A model generated the notes under the pieces. The model was not told the origin of the DNA. It saw only the letters and a program-made list of their open reading frames with translations, and searched no databases. A stretch of 64,000 nt of DNA, taken from NCBI GenBank assembly GCA_949752735.1, contig OX457050.1, forward strand, positions 40,215,553 through 40,279,552. Direction: 5' to 3'. Both the position numbers and the translations under genes were made by a program. The stretch comes from Lumbricus terrestris (taxonomy: Eukaryota > Annelida > Clitellata > Crassiclitellata > Lumbricidae). This document shows, in pieces, positions 10,741-20,699 of the stretch; the stretch's first letter is position 1, and each line of letters begins with the position of its first letter.

Positions 10741-11690
10741 ATGGAAACTCATACTGAAGTAACATTTTGGAGGTGTCAGCTATGTCAGAAGCCATTTATT
10801 CAAAATGATCATCTGAAGAAACACATGAAAATTCATATTGGAGAGAAAACTTATACATGTCAGTTATGTCAGAAATCACTTGTCAAAGCCAGTCATATGA
10901 AAATACATATCAAAACCCATTCTGGTGAGAAGTCGTACAAATGTCAATTTTGTCACAAATTATTCAGTCAAGGAAGTAACCTGAAAAGGCACATAAGATT
11001 TCATACTGGAGAGAAACCATACAAGTGTCAGCTGTCAGGAAATCATTTGCACAATTTCACCATATGAAGGAACACATACAAAGAGTCCATACTGGCGAGA
11101 AACCACACAAATGTCGGTTATGTCCGAAATCATTTGCTCACGTTAGTGATCTCAAAAGACACACGAGAACCCATACTGGCGAAAAGCCATATACATGTCA
11201 ATTATGTCAGAAATGCTTTACTGATGGTTCTAATATGAAGGCACACATGAGAACTCATTCTAGCGAGAAACCATACAAATGTCAGTTATGTCAGAAATCA
11301 TTTACTCAATCGTGTGATCTGAAAAACCACATCAGAACCCATACTGGAGAAAAACCATACATGTGTCAGTTTTGTCATAAATCATTTACAGAGAGTGGTA
11401 ATCTGAAAAGACACATGACAACTCATGCTGGAGAGAAAGAAAAACCATACATATGTCAATTATGTCGGGAATCATTTACTGCAGCTGGCGATCTGAAAAG
11501 ACACATGAAAAACCATATTGGAGAAAAACCATCTATACGTGAAGTCTATAATAAAGGATCCGCATCACTTGAAAATCTAAAACACAAGAGAAGAATGTGT
11601 ACGAATGAGAAGCCGCGCATGTGCAGTGAACGTATTCGCAAGGACAGAACACCAACTAAAGTTCATACAGGATTACAGCCAGCGGATCAT
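10741..11690 (+). pseudogene. C2H2 zinc-finger gene, frameshifted and 3'-truncated
   Basis: The start is taken at ATG 10741 (METHTE), because METHT/MEAHT starts with a similar 25-bp leader recur at 54381 and 29381. Nine fingers of CQLCQKSF type follow, joined by TGEKPY linkers, which implies sequence-specific DNA binding in the nucleus. Finger 4 has a net one-base loss near 11033 that removes its second Cys and shifts the frame; the new frame resumes with RKSFAQF. A tenth finger is degenerate (EVYNKG without zinc Cys). The C-terminal cassette of the paralogues is absent, because the sequence joins the antisense of a minus-strand relic at about 11690. Probably non-functional, unless the frameshift is a sequencing error. 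Confidence 0.75.
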
Positions 11691-12430
11691 AAACTTTGTT
11701 TGTACCACCGAGAACCATGTTTCATTATTGTTATTGTGCTGTCCTTTCTTCCATCAGAATACAAACTTCGTACAACGCCATCGAGATCGGTTTTTTGGAT
11801 TGATTGTCGTTTGGCTTGACGTGCTCTTATAACTTTGCTGCGATCGATAACACTTGATGTTTCTTCTTGTGTTATTACACCGAAATCTTGAAAGACTGCT
11901 GATGCGATAGCTGCAGTAACTCTATCGGAAACTTGGTGACGATCGCAAGCTCTTGCAAGTGTCGGAAGATGTACTTTCAACCTTTTTTCCTTCGGTTTCA
12001 GACTATTAGGTGTTTGATTTGATTTTCTATTATGGTTGCCTCAGACTTCGCTTAACGGAATATCATCATCTGAATCTGATATTGTGATGTGCTTATCTTT
12101 CAGTTCTGATAATGTTATGTTATCATCAGCCTCTGGATCCGATTCAGGTTGAGAATCACAGTTTTGCTTGGTGGCTTCACAACTATCGGCAAACATGATA
12201 TGCCTCTCTGCTCGTTCCTTTTCTGCCCTTTTTCGCTTAAGATTTCTGTTTATCTTCTTTGTTGTAGCAATGTCAACTCTGCCAATGAACATTATTCTCA
12301 AATTCCGCTGATCATTGAGAAAAATCTGCTCACCAGCAGGAACCTTACGGAGCTTGTCGCATTTGCAAAGGTCGAATTTGCACTTGCATGCCGCAATGTC
12401 AAACAAACTGGTTTTTCTCGTTATTCATAG
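11687..12430 (-). pseudogene. Relic of a repeated, transposon-like animal protein
   Basis: One minus-strand frame covers about 245 codons with a single in-frame TGA at 12041-12043. It contains LFDIAACKCKFDLCKC, then RKVPAGEQIFLNDQR, an acidic stretch with DSDDDIPLSEV just before the TGA, then LPTLARACDRHQVSDRV, SSVIDRSKVIRARQAK and YSDGRKDS. I recognise this string order from uncharacterised multi-copy proteins of cnidarians and other invertebrates, probably mobile-element derived. The function is unknown. Its 3' end abuts and truncates the ZNF gene at about 11690. Confidence 0.55.
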
Positions 12431-12729
12431 ATTTGAAGTTTTAAAAGTTTGGCTCCTACCATTATGAGCTATACATTTTCAGAAACTACATGAAAAAGAC
12501 TTCAAAAATTCAAATTCTGAAGTTTGAGAGATTTGCCAAATCTTTGGTAGCCCCCTTCAAATATGTGACCAAACACCAATTTTCATGTCCGCTAAAAATT
12601 GGTCCTGAACTTCAAGTCGTTTGGGGAGCATCAAAACCAAGAACAATATCATTTAAAATTTTTCACAGCACTACTGATATCCAATGTCAAGTTTCTCAAC
12701 CTATTACTTGTGGAAATTTAAAAAAAAAT

Positions 12730-13740
12730 TGACGCTCCAGCCTAGTGGTTAAGTCGGCCTAGCCCAGTCGGCCCGCCTGCCTCATCCACAGTCGTCGCTG
12801 TCTGTCAACGTCACTTACGTCAGGTCCAATTACCTCTACATTCCCCTCTCACCACAAAGAAAGAACATCCTCCCGGCTGTTATTAGCCTACGGCTGCAAT
12901 CATTAACATAGTAGGCCTACTATAAAACATGCAAACAAAACCGACTAATAGCTGCATAAACATACCACTAAGAGTGCTAGTTGATTTCTGTCGCCTGCAC
13001 GTTTCTAATCTAATGTTCCATTACCAAACAGTCGCAGTTTTAAAATATTACGAATCAAGTCCGTAAGTGTTCTTTCGATGATACGAGCGGCTTTGCCGTC
13101 TTAAGAGTTATTCCGAGCTTAAGGCTTCGCGTCCATAACTATTTACAAAGATGTCCTTAAAAATTATCAGCTTGCATCGTAAGGCGTAAAGATATCAGTC
13201 AAACGCTACTACATAACACAGAAACTAATATATGTATAGAAATCGAAAGTGAAGTTAAATCTTTTAAAGTTCCACTTAATATATATGAAAAAAACAATCG
13301 TCACTTGGCGATCTGGAAGTGCATCGTCCCGATTACGTCTCTCGTTGGATTGGTTCGATCCTTGCCGTAATCTCCAGATTTCCCTTGACCGCGCTGAGAC
13401 CACGATAGATCCCAACGATCACAATGTCTGAGACGAATGGGTAGCGGTGGCTGGCGAGGTCCAGAAATCTTGACAGCGTCATGCTGGTGACCGATGTCAA
13501 CGCCCATCTCGTCAGTTCCGCGATTCTATCTTCTTCAGCTCGTCTGGCTGAGGCGTCCTGATCTAGCTGCGCAAGCATATCCTCTATGGATGAGTCCCAT
13601 TCCAGCGCAGGTTGAAGGAATTGCACCTTTCCCACCGGTTGAATATTGATTCCGGCATATTGTCTCCCATCTGCCACCCGGCCAGTCGTTACGCGGGGGA
13701 TGTATCGCAGAAATACATGGGACACCTTCCGGTGTCTGCT
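12730..13740. other. No supported gene; possible decayed SINE
   Basis: 12745-12760 has AGCCTAGTGGTTAAG, close to a tRNA-type A box, without a convincing B box at the right distance. The rest has only shadow frames. Minus-strand frames at 13333-13740 continue the gypsy fragment below but lose similarity. Confidence 0.3.
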
Positions 13741-13744
13741 TCTG

Positions 13745-13835
13745 TGGTAACGGCTTCGCAAATTTAACGTACTGAACCAGGAAGGCCCTGAATGCGCATC
13801 CAGGCAGCCCTCCACTCCGGGCAACGGGTGTGAAA
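13745..13835 (-). pseudogene. Ty3/gypsy reverse-transcriptase fragment
   Basis: The minus-strand translation PGVEGCLDAHSGPSWFST followed by LNLRSRYH matches the gypsy RT stretch around the CLDALSGxxWFSTLDLxSGYHQ motif. Only about 30 residues are present, and sequence on both sides is unrelated. It is a small dead fragment. Confidence 0.6.
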
Positions 13836-14239
13836 ACTTCCTGGTTTTCGTGTTCAGTTGCCAATTTGCATTGTCTTTACGTCATTTTGTGAATAAAATT
13901 AGAATTCGCTTTCAGACATCTTGCTCACAAACATTTGACACAGAAATCTAGTGAACTATTAGACATTAATAATGATAAATGCACATTAACTGTCATCGTC
14001 TGGTTTCAGGTGCGATAATTATTTTGATCTTCCACTTTTCACTTCTCGACCTAAACGCCACCCACCTTAATAACAGCTACTTTCACTCTGTTTCTTTGGA
14101 AGTCGGACAACGAACTCCTTCGGATTAGTTTTTGGCAACCCTTCTGACTAGACACAGCGCTCATGAATAAGACGTTGCCCTGCGCTTTGCTTTCGACTGG
14201 CGCTCGATATGTATTTATGGAGATTACGATTTGTGGATG

Positions 14240-14380
14240 TAGCAATATCCGATATTCCCTAGATGGCAGAATAGTACCTTCTGAATCCATATTCTATTTC
14301 CTTTCGTGCAAGGTTTGGTAAACACGTTTATCCAAAAATCTCTTCGATCGGTCGCCATTTTGTACGGATGAAATTTTATT
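14240..14380 (+). repeat. CTCF-like/YY1-like module (copy 2)
   Basis: TCCCTAGATGGCAG at 14256-14269, then CGCCATTTTGTACGGATG near 14352, in the same order as at 5106-5360. It lies directly before the C-rich minisatellite at 14526 and the array block, as in copy 1. Confidence 0.5.
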
Positions 14381-14525
14381 CGGATTTGTGTTTACACACG
14401 ATTTCTAACACGAATCTAGGGTCAGCTCTTACTTTATATGGTTTTGCCGTTAAGTTGTTAAGCGTCTATTTTAGCGCCGTAAATTATTCGCCATTGAATG
14501 GGTTTCAACGAATATGACATTAGGC

Positions 14526-14650
14526 TTAACCCCTGGACAAACCGCCCTGACAACCCCCGGACAAAACCCTGGGACAACACCCCCGTTTAGCCCTAGACAA
14601 AACCCCTGGACAGGTTGTGTCCAGGGGTTTTGTCCACTGTGCTTTGTCCG
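14526..14650 (+). repeat. CCCCTGGACAAAACC minisatellite with a perfect hairpin
   Basis: Diverged 15-18 bp C-rich units. 14596-14611 (GACAAAACCCCTGGAC) is perfectly inverted at 14619-14634 around a 7-base loop. An inverse G-rich version lies at 15897-15981, so the pair may form the outer ends of a composite element of about 1.46 kb. Confidence 0.65.
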
Positions 14651-14726
14651 GTTCGCGATGTGAAATTTCGTTTCATCACTCCAGCTTCTATTTAAAAGGA
14701 ACAATTGTTTTTATCAATCCGACTTC

Positions 14727-15420
14727 GGTTAAACCGTAGTTTAGGCTGATAAATTATTTACGTTGTCGATATCCCGTAGTTTAGGCTGATAAATTGAGAA
14801 ACACCACCAATCATGAATATAGCGCGTCATACAACGCGCTATTCCAATTTCCGAACATTCGCCATCGGAAGTAGCAATATAAACTGAAAACGCGAGAAGA
14901 AAAAGTGCAGTATATAAATGGAAGCTGGATTGACGAAAAACGCAAGAGAAATGGAAGCTGAATGAAGACATTTTACAGGTGAAATGGAGGCTGAATTAAC
15001 GAAGAAACGTGTAAGTAATGGAAGCTAGATGATGGTTTCTTTATATATGAAATAGAAGCTGGATTGACGAAAAAACATGTAAGTAATGGAAGCTGGATGA
15101 GGGTTTCTTTATATATGAAATAGAAGCTGGATTGACGAAAAAACGTGTAAGTAATGGAATCTGGATGAAGGTTCTGCTACAGGTGAAACAGAAGCTGGAT
15201 TGACGAAAAACGCAAGAGAAATGGAAGCTGGATAGAGGCATTTCATAGTTGAAATGGAAGCTGGATAAAGGCATTTTTATAGTTGAAATGGATGCTGGAT
15301 TGAACCTGGCGGTCCAGAAATTACTTGTATATACTTTTTGCAGCCTCGGATAATGTCCAAATAATTTATCAGCCTAAACTTTTGTACAAGTAATTTATCA
15401 GCCTAAACTACGGTTTAACC
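14727..15420. mobile_element. TIR element with perfect 8-bp duplication, inserted inside an array unit
   Basis: The inverted ends start GGTTAAACCGTAGTTTAGGC and agree perfectly for 30 bp. CCGACTTC flanks both sides (14719-14726, 15421-15428). The host is an array unit, ATCCGACTTC|TATTTATATA, so the element landed inside a repeat. Its own interior (14900-15305) is an array in the opposite orientation, alternating 34-bp and 35-bp unit types. There is no coding capacity. Confidence 0.92.
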
Positions 15421-15830
15421 CCGACTTCTATTTATATAACATTTATTTGTCATTAACCCAGCTTCCATTTAGGTGAAATTCGTTTCGTCAGTCCAGCTTC
15501 TATTTAAATAGCAATAATTGTTTAATTATGAATCAAACTGCTCTTAAAAACCAATTATTTTCCAACAATACAGCTCAGCTTCCATTTAGGCAAAAGTTTG
15601 TTTCAGCAGACCAGCTTCCGTTTAAATAACAGCTATTTTTTCATAAATCCAGCTCCAATTTAGGCACGAACATTTTTATCAATCGAGCTCCAATTTAAGG
15701 AAGAACATGTATTCATCAATCCAGCTCCAATTTAAGCAAAAATATATTAATAAATTCAGCTTTCATTAAAGTAAACATGATTTTCGTATCAATCCTACTT
15801 CTATTTAGCGAGAATTCCTGTTATCAATCC
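15421..15830 (-). repeat. CCAGCTTC-orientation array
   Basis: About ten diverged 35-bp units continuing the host array split by the 14727-15420 insertion. It ends in the AACTTGTGC module and G-rich GGGGTTTTGTCC repeats (15897-15981). Confidence 0.7.
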
Positions 15831-15999
15831 AACTTGTGCACAACCAACTGAAGGTAACACCGCCGTTCGGAGGATTGTAAGCATTTTTGTTCTACCCAGG
15901 GGGTTTGTTCTACCCAGGGGTTTGTCCGTAGCTGGGGGTTTTGTCCATGGTTTTTGTCTTGTAAGTTGCTGTCCAGGGGATTAATGTGGGATCTTCATT

Positions 16000-16990
16000 C
16001 ATTGGCCTAATTTTTGTATATATTTCTGCGCAACAGCAGAATTTATTTGATCCTGTGCTTAAATGCGGAGAACAGAGATTAACACCCGGACAACAAGCCT
16101 GTATGGACAAACTCCCCCTGGACAACCCAGACGAAAATCTGCATTCTCTTTCCATAGTGGTTGTGAGTTATATTTAACTCTATTCAGGCAAATTGAAACT
16201 AGGAGATGATGTGGCATGATGAAGAGCATTGAAATTCAATCATAGTTTGTGTTTGTTTAATATTTTCTCGGGCGTACTTTCTGTCTTTTGCGTTTTTGTC
16301 TACTGTTTGTCTACTTTGTCTGTTGTTTGAATTGTTTCAATTGCATAGCTGTACACTGTAACTGGTTACGGTCTGTCAACTGGATAGTTCAATAAAGGAT
16401 TTATGTTATTATCTGCTTTTCTACACAGATGTTCCAACGTTGGGTTACTATCAAGAAAGAATTGAGCGAATTGACGAAAGAAATAAAGAAAATGACAGCA
16501 GAAACTACTAAATACAGACAGTGACGGCGAAAGAAATATTATCTGAAAGGTAACGAAGTTGAACTAGATGGTTCATCAAGAATTGGTCTACTGCACTCAG
16601 TGGCGGCGCCAGAAGGGATTAGGGGGGCTAAGCCCCTAAAAAGGCCATCAGGTTTTTTTAACAAGCAAAATTAAATATTTACTTTCGAACTATCATAATT
16701 TTGTCAAATTCTTCTGGTGAGTCATTTCTGGGTTGAAGTAAACACAATGGTCAATAGCACATCATGACGCATTGCATCTGCAATGTGACATGTTGTTATT
16801 CGAGTATTTAAAAATGGATGAACTCAGGATGATTTTAACATGACATTATATTTATTCTGTTATAAAATCAGCGCAGAAAGTCTATAAATGACAAGAATTA
16901 TTTCATTTCATGAACACGTTGTGCTGAGAGCTTGACAATGCTTCATTCACACGAATTGCTGAATTATCATGAGATTCGATATACTACAAA
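16000..16990. other. No supported gene; hAT-like edge at 16598
   Basis: TTAACACCCGGACAAC units near 16080 belong to the C-rich family. CAGTGGCGGCGCC with GGGGGGCTAAGCCCC at 16598-16637 looks like a hAT-type end, but its partner is not visible. The remainder shows no coding signal. Confidence 0.35.
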
Positions 16991-17029
16991 AACTGCAACA
17001 AGTAGTTTGAAGGAGTGGGTCGTCTGAAA

Positions 17030-17203
17030 AAGCATTTGAGGTCTCATGCTGGAGAGAAACCATACAAACGTGAATTATGTCTGAAATCATTTAGATATGC
17101 TTGTTCTGTAAAGTTGCACATGAGAGCCCATAGTAGAGAAAATCCATTCAAATGTCAGTTATGCCAGTAATCATTTTCCAGAGGTGGTAATCTGAGAGCA
17201 CAC
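17030..17203 (+). pseudogene. Eroded upstream fingers of the next ZNF gene
   Basis: In the same frame as the gene at 17204 are a finger tail (LKKHLRSHAGEK), a finger with its first Cys changed to Arg (KPYKRELCLKSF), a finger with a TAA where CAG-AAA-TCA is expected (17168-17170), and the rest of that finger. A single base change (AAA to TAA) thus separates the relic from the open frame. Confidence 0.75.
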
Positions 17204-18385
17204 ATGAGAATGCATTGTGAAAAACTATACAATTGCCAGATATGTCAGAAATCATTCACAAAGAACTCTAAATTAAAGGAACACATGAGAACGCATGCAG
17301 GTGAAAAACCTTACACTTGTCAGATATGTCAGAAGTCATTTGCCCAAGGCAGTAATCTGAAAGATCATGCGAGGATACATACTGGAGAAAAACCATTCAA
17401 ATGCCCCTTGTGTCAGAGATCATTTGCATGCCGAAGTGGTCTGCATCATCACTTGAAAATTCACAATCTAAGAGAAAAACGATTTTTATGTATGGTATGT
17501 CAGAAATCGTTTGCCATTAGTGCTTATCTGAGGATACACATGAGAAGCCATAGTGGAGAGAAACCATACAAATGCCATGTGTGTCACAAATCATTCGCAG
17601 ATCGTAGTTATCTATCCACACACATCAGGACTCATACAGGCGAAAAACCTTACATTTGCCACTTATGCCAGAAATCATTTGCCGATGGCAGTGTTCTGAG
17701 AAGTCACATTAAAAACCATTCCGGAGAAATGCGATATAAATGCCAGTTTTGTCAGAAATCATTTGCCCGAGGCACTGATCAGAAAAGACACATGAAAATA
17801 CATACTGGAGAAAAGCCATACAAATGTCAGATTTGTCAGAAATCATTTGCACAATGTGGTAATATGAAGAGTCACATGAGGATCCATACTGGGGAGAAAC
17901 CGTATAAATGTCAGGTGTGCCAGATAGCATTTGCCAGAGGTGGAAATCTGAAGAATCACATGAGAACCCATACTGGAGAAACACCATTCAAATGCAAGGT
18001 TTGCCAGAAAGCATTTGGCCAAGGTGGAATTCTGAGGAATCATATGAGAACCCATACTGGAGAAAAACTACTCAAATGTCAGATGTGCGTTAAATCCTTC
18101 ACGGATAATAGAAATTTAACCAGACACTTGAATACTCATGCAAAGGAAAATCCTGAAAGTTCTTCTGCTGGCAATGTTTCTGATCTGTCAAAGAAGATCA
18201 CGACAGATGATTGCAGCATTTCTATCAACAAAATGAAGTCACTTGTAGTCAAAACGACAATTATGGTCACACCTTATGGATGTGGTATATGCAACGAATT
18301 GTTCGAAATGGAACAGGGATTTCTGGAGCATTGTATGAACCACAAAAATGCACTACAGGATGAATTATTTATCGACCTTTGCTGA
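17204..18385 (+). CDS. C2H2 zinc-finger protein, 11 fingers plus C-terminal orphan finger
   Basis: 393 residues from ATG 17204, which lies inside a finger tail (HMRMH). That fits a start made necessary by the upstream stop. Eleven C-x2-C-x12-H-x3-H fingers follow with TGEKP linkers; finger 3 has a longer NLREK linker. A short linker leads to a lone C-terminal finger (YGCGICNELF…LEHCMNH) and the tail DELFIDLC. It lacks the DKPxER motif of the paralogues. The expected role is nuclear DNA binding; the target is unknown. ATTAAA at 18407-18412 is a possible polyadenylation signal. An upstream spliced exon is not excluded. Confidence 0.8.
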   Translation: MRMHCEKLYNCQICQKSFTKNSKLKEHMRTHAGEKPYTCQICQKSFAQGSNLKDHARIHTGEKPFKCPLCQRSFACRSGLHHHLKIHNLREKRFLCMVCQKSFAISAYLRIHMRSHSGEKPYKCHVCHKSFADRSYLSTHIRTHTGEKPYICHLCQKSFADGSVLRSHIKNHSGEMRYKCQFCQKSFARGTDQKRHMKIHTGEKPYKCQICQKSFAQCGNMKSHMRIHTGEKPYKCQVCQIAFARGGNLKNHMRTHTGETPFKCKVCQKAFGQGGILRNHMRTHTGEKLLKCQMCVKSFTDNRNLTRHLNTHAKENPESSSAGNVSDLSKKITTDDCSISINKMKSLVVKTTIMVTPYGCGICNELFEMEQGFLEHCMNHKNALQDELFIDLC

Positions 18386-18429
18386 AATGACACTTTCGCC
18401 TGAAGGATTAAAGCAAAAAGACGTGAAAT

Positions 18430-18830
18430 ATTAAACGGTTACAAATTATTTTCTTACGCGATTCCATTTGTATCCTTTCGCATTCAACTTATCAAACCGA
18501 TGAGATGAATGCATAAAGATTGGAGAAGTATACTCTTTATTCTGTATTTTCCATCAAAAATATTTCTATTTCAAGGATTTGTTGACGAGTTGCTGAATAT
18601 CTGTGTGCTGTTTTGCAATAGATTCAGTTTCGTTGAAAAGTCGGGATTCAATCCAGACAATATTTACAACTAACAGCCAATCTGGATCATTTCATTAATT
18701 ATGTCAAAGGTTATCTGGAAGACTGCATGACTAGAAGGAAATGACTTTTATTGAAACTACAACCAAGAATTATATGCAGAGTAGCTTCTGCTCAAATTCA
18801 TCTCTGACTACTGTAACTAAATAACGGTAT
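18430..18830. other. 3' flank of the ZNF gene, no feature seen
   Basis: AT-rich, with no domain-bearing frame, repeats or hairpins that stand out. Confidence 0.4.
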
Positions 18831-18835
18831 AGCCG

Positions 18836-18935
18836 TGTAGTTTGAATAAAAACCGTCGATGTATAGTTTGAATAAAAACCGTCGGTGTAGTTTGAATAAA
18901 AACCATTGATGTAGTTTGATTAAAAACCATCGGAT
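18836..18935 (+). repeat. Minisatellite of about 25 bp, four units
   Basis: Units of the form GTAGTTTGAATAAAAACCGT repeat four times with small changes. The array touches the left end of the MITE at 18937. Confidence 0.8.
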
Positions 18936-18936
18936 A

Positions 18937-19392
18937 GCCAGTGACACGAAACGGAGTATCCCCCTGAAAGCTATCCGGAGGGGATGAATTAATCTATCCC
19001 CCGGATGGAATTAACCGGTCTATACTAACCGGGGGAATAAACCATTCTATCGACTTTTTTTGAAAAATGCGAATAATAAAAAAATGCCGTAATCAAAATT
19101 TAAAGTGACTAATTGTTTGAAGTGTCCTAAGCAATGCTCAAATAAAGGCAACTCGAATTTATTTAGTGACTCTGAGTGTTCTTAAGTGTTTTAAATGTTT
19201 TAAGTGCTCTAAAAACAGAGCAAAACAAATTATCTAGTAGGAATAAATATACCTGTTAGTGTCAAATGTTGTTCAAAACAAAGCCGATGAAAAATAATTT
19301 GCCAAAAAATACACGCGGAAGCGGTTTTTTCAACTTTTTTTAATTTGGGAGATACAATTAATACGGGGGATACTCTATTTCGTGACACCGGC
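18937..19392. mobile_element. MITE with TA duplication (Tc1/mariner-like)
   Basis: The left end GCCAGTGACACGAAACGGAG and the inverted right end (GCCGGTGTCACGAAATAGAG) agree at 24 of 28 bases and end in CCCCC. TA flanks each side (18935-18936, 19393-19394). The 456-bp interior has no coding capacity. A TA target fits Tc1/mariner enzymes; the family is inferred. Confidence 0.7.
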
Positions 19393-19589
19393 TATTAAAA
19401 GTAATCACAAACTTCAATGAAAGAAACTCTCGCTCGGCCGTCGCTCATTATGACAACCAATTGTCTAATATTCATTAGCTGCATTTATTTAATAGCACGG
19501 GCTTAAGAGAGAAGTCGCGATTTGGCATATGTACTTCTAAGCAGGACGTCTAGCTCGGCCGTCAACGTCAATAATTGTTGTGGCAGTGA

Positions 19590-19765
19590 CTTTCTGCTCA
19601 CACGTTCAGTCCAAAAATTTGCAAACTGCATTTGCACTAGCTGACCCGACTGAATGGGATTAACATTGGACTTTATTCGCAAGTCGTCTTCGTCAACATT
19701 CTTCAAGAAAACTTTGAAGACTCATTTGTTTCAGATTTTAGACACGCTGGTATTTATAATGGACG
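19590..19765 (+). mobile_element. LINE C-terminal fragment (CR1/Jockey-like)
   Basis: The plus-strand translation near 19650-19740 gives LTLDFIRKSSSSTFFKK and LKTHLFQI, typical of the end of CR1/L2-type ORF2 (FKKxLKTHLF). Stops interrupt the part before it. A dead fragment. Confidence 0.5.
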
Positions 19766-20105
19766 CAACGGTGCATGCCTTCAAGCTTCTGAATTGAACA
19801 GAGAGGTGTAGCCTAAATATCTTCAATATTTACTGAAAATATTTATGATGCTTTGCAGTTTTGTTGAAATGAATTTTAGCAACGCTCAAGGTCTAAATGC
19901 ATTAACAAACTTGCTATGATATGAATATTGCTGAAGTAAAATGTTAACACAATGAAAACTGGTAGCAACAACAGTGGCCCTTATACCAGAATAGCAAGTA
20001 GCCCGCAGCGAGTCTAGCTACAGCACTGCAACCGACTAGGCAGCAAATTAGACAACAAATTTGAAACAAAACATTGACTAAGTCAACTATAGTAATTCAG
20101 CATAA

Positions 20106-20349
20106 GGGGTCGTCCATAAAGGACGTCCGCAGAAAATGACCAACTTTGAACCCCTCCCTCCCCCTTGTCCGCAGTTGTCCGCATTTAGCCTCACCCCCCC
20201 ACCCCCATCTGCAGACGTCCGCACGCCAAGCTCCTTAAATGCTAGCATCTGGGTTATGTTAGAGAGGCTGATAATGCATCCCTTGGGACGAAATTTGGCT
20301 GGCAGGGCAGACGACTGTTGACATGCACTTTAACATGATTCCAATCTGC

Positions 20350-20382
<33 letters not shown>

Positions 20383-20692
20383 AGGCAGTGCTGAGTGTAT
20401 GGTACTACCCTGGGGCATAACATGAAGAAGAAAGTCTTTCAAGGAGCAAATTATTCCTAAATGTATAGTTTGGGAAGTCTGAAACATTAGATATTTATCT
20501 GACTGAAGTTGGTGATTAGTGTGTGAACAGGCTTTAAAATGGCACAGATTGTACTGAAATAGGTCTATTTACCAAATTTATATGCGGACGTCCGCACTTG
20601 TCACGACCCCCCTCCCCCCAGGTCCGCATTTGTCCGCATTTGAATGACCCTCCCTCCCCCCATCATTGCGGACGTCCTTTATGGACGACCCC
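20106..20692. mobile_element. MITE with perfect 26-bp TIRs and TAA duplication (PIF/Harbinger-like)
   Basis: 20106-20131 is perfectly inverted at 20667-20692, beginning GGGGTCGTCCATAAAGGACG. TAA flanks both ends (20103-20105, 20693-20695), as for PIF/Harbinger. Subterminal GTCCGCA repeats occur at both ends, and an (AT)n tract sits at about 20352-20380. The perfect ends suggest a young insertion. There is no coding capacity. Confidence 0.88.
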
Positions 20693-20699
20693 TAAAGTC

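Noticed and set aside
13290..13370. tRNA B box GGTTCGATCC
   Set aside because: No cloverleaf can be drawn around it.
17709..18055. Minus-strand frames opposite the ZNF genes
   Set aside because: Antisense shadows of finger repeats; no independent coding signal.
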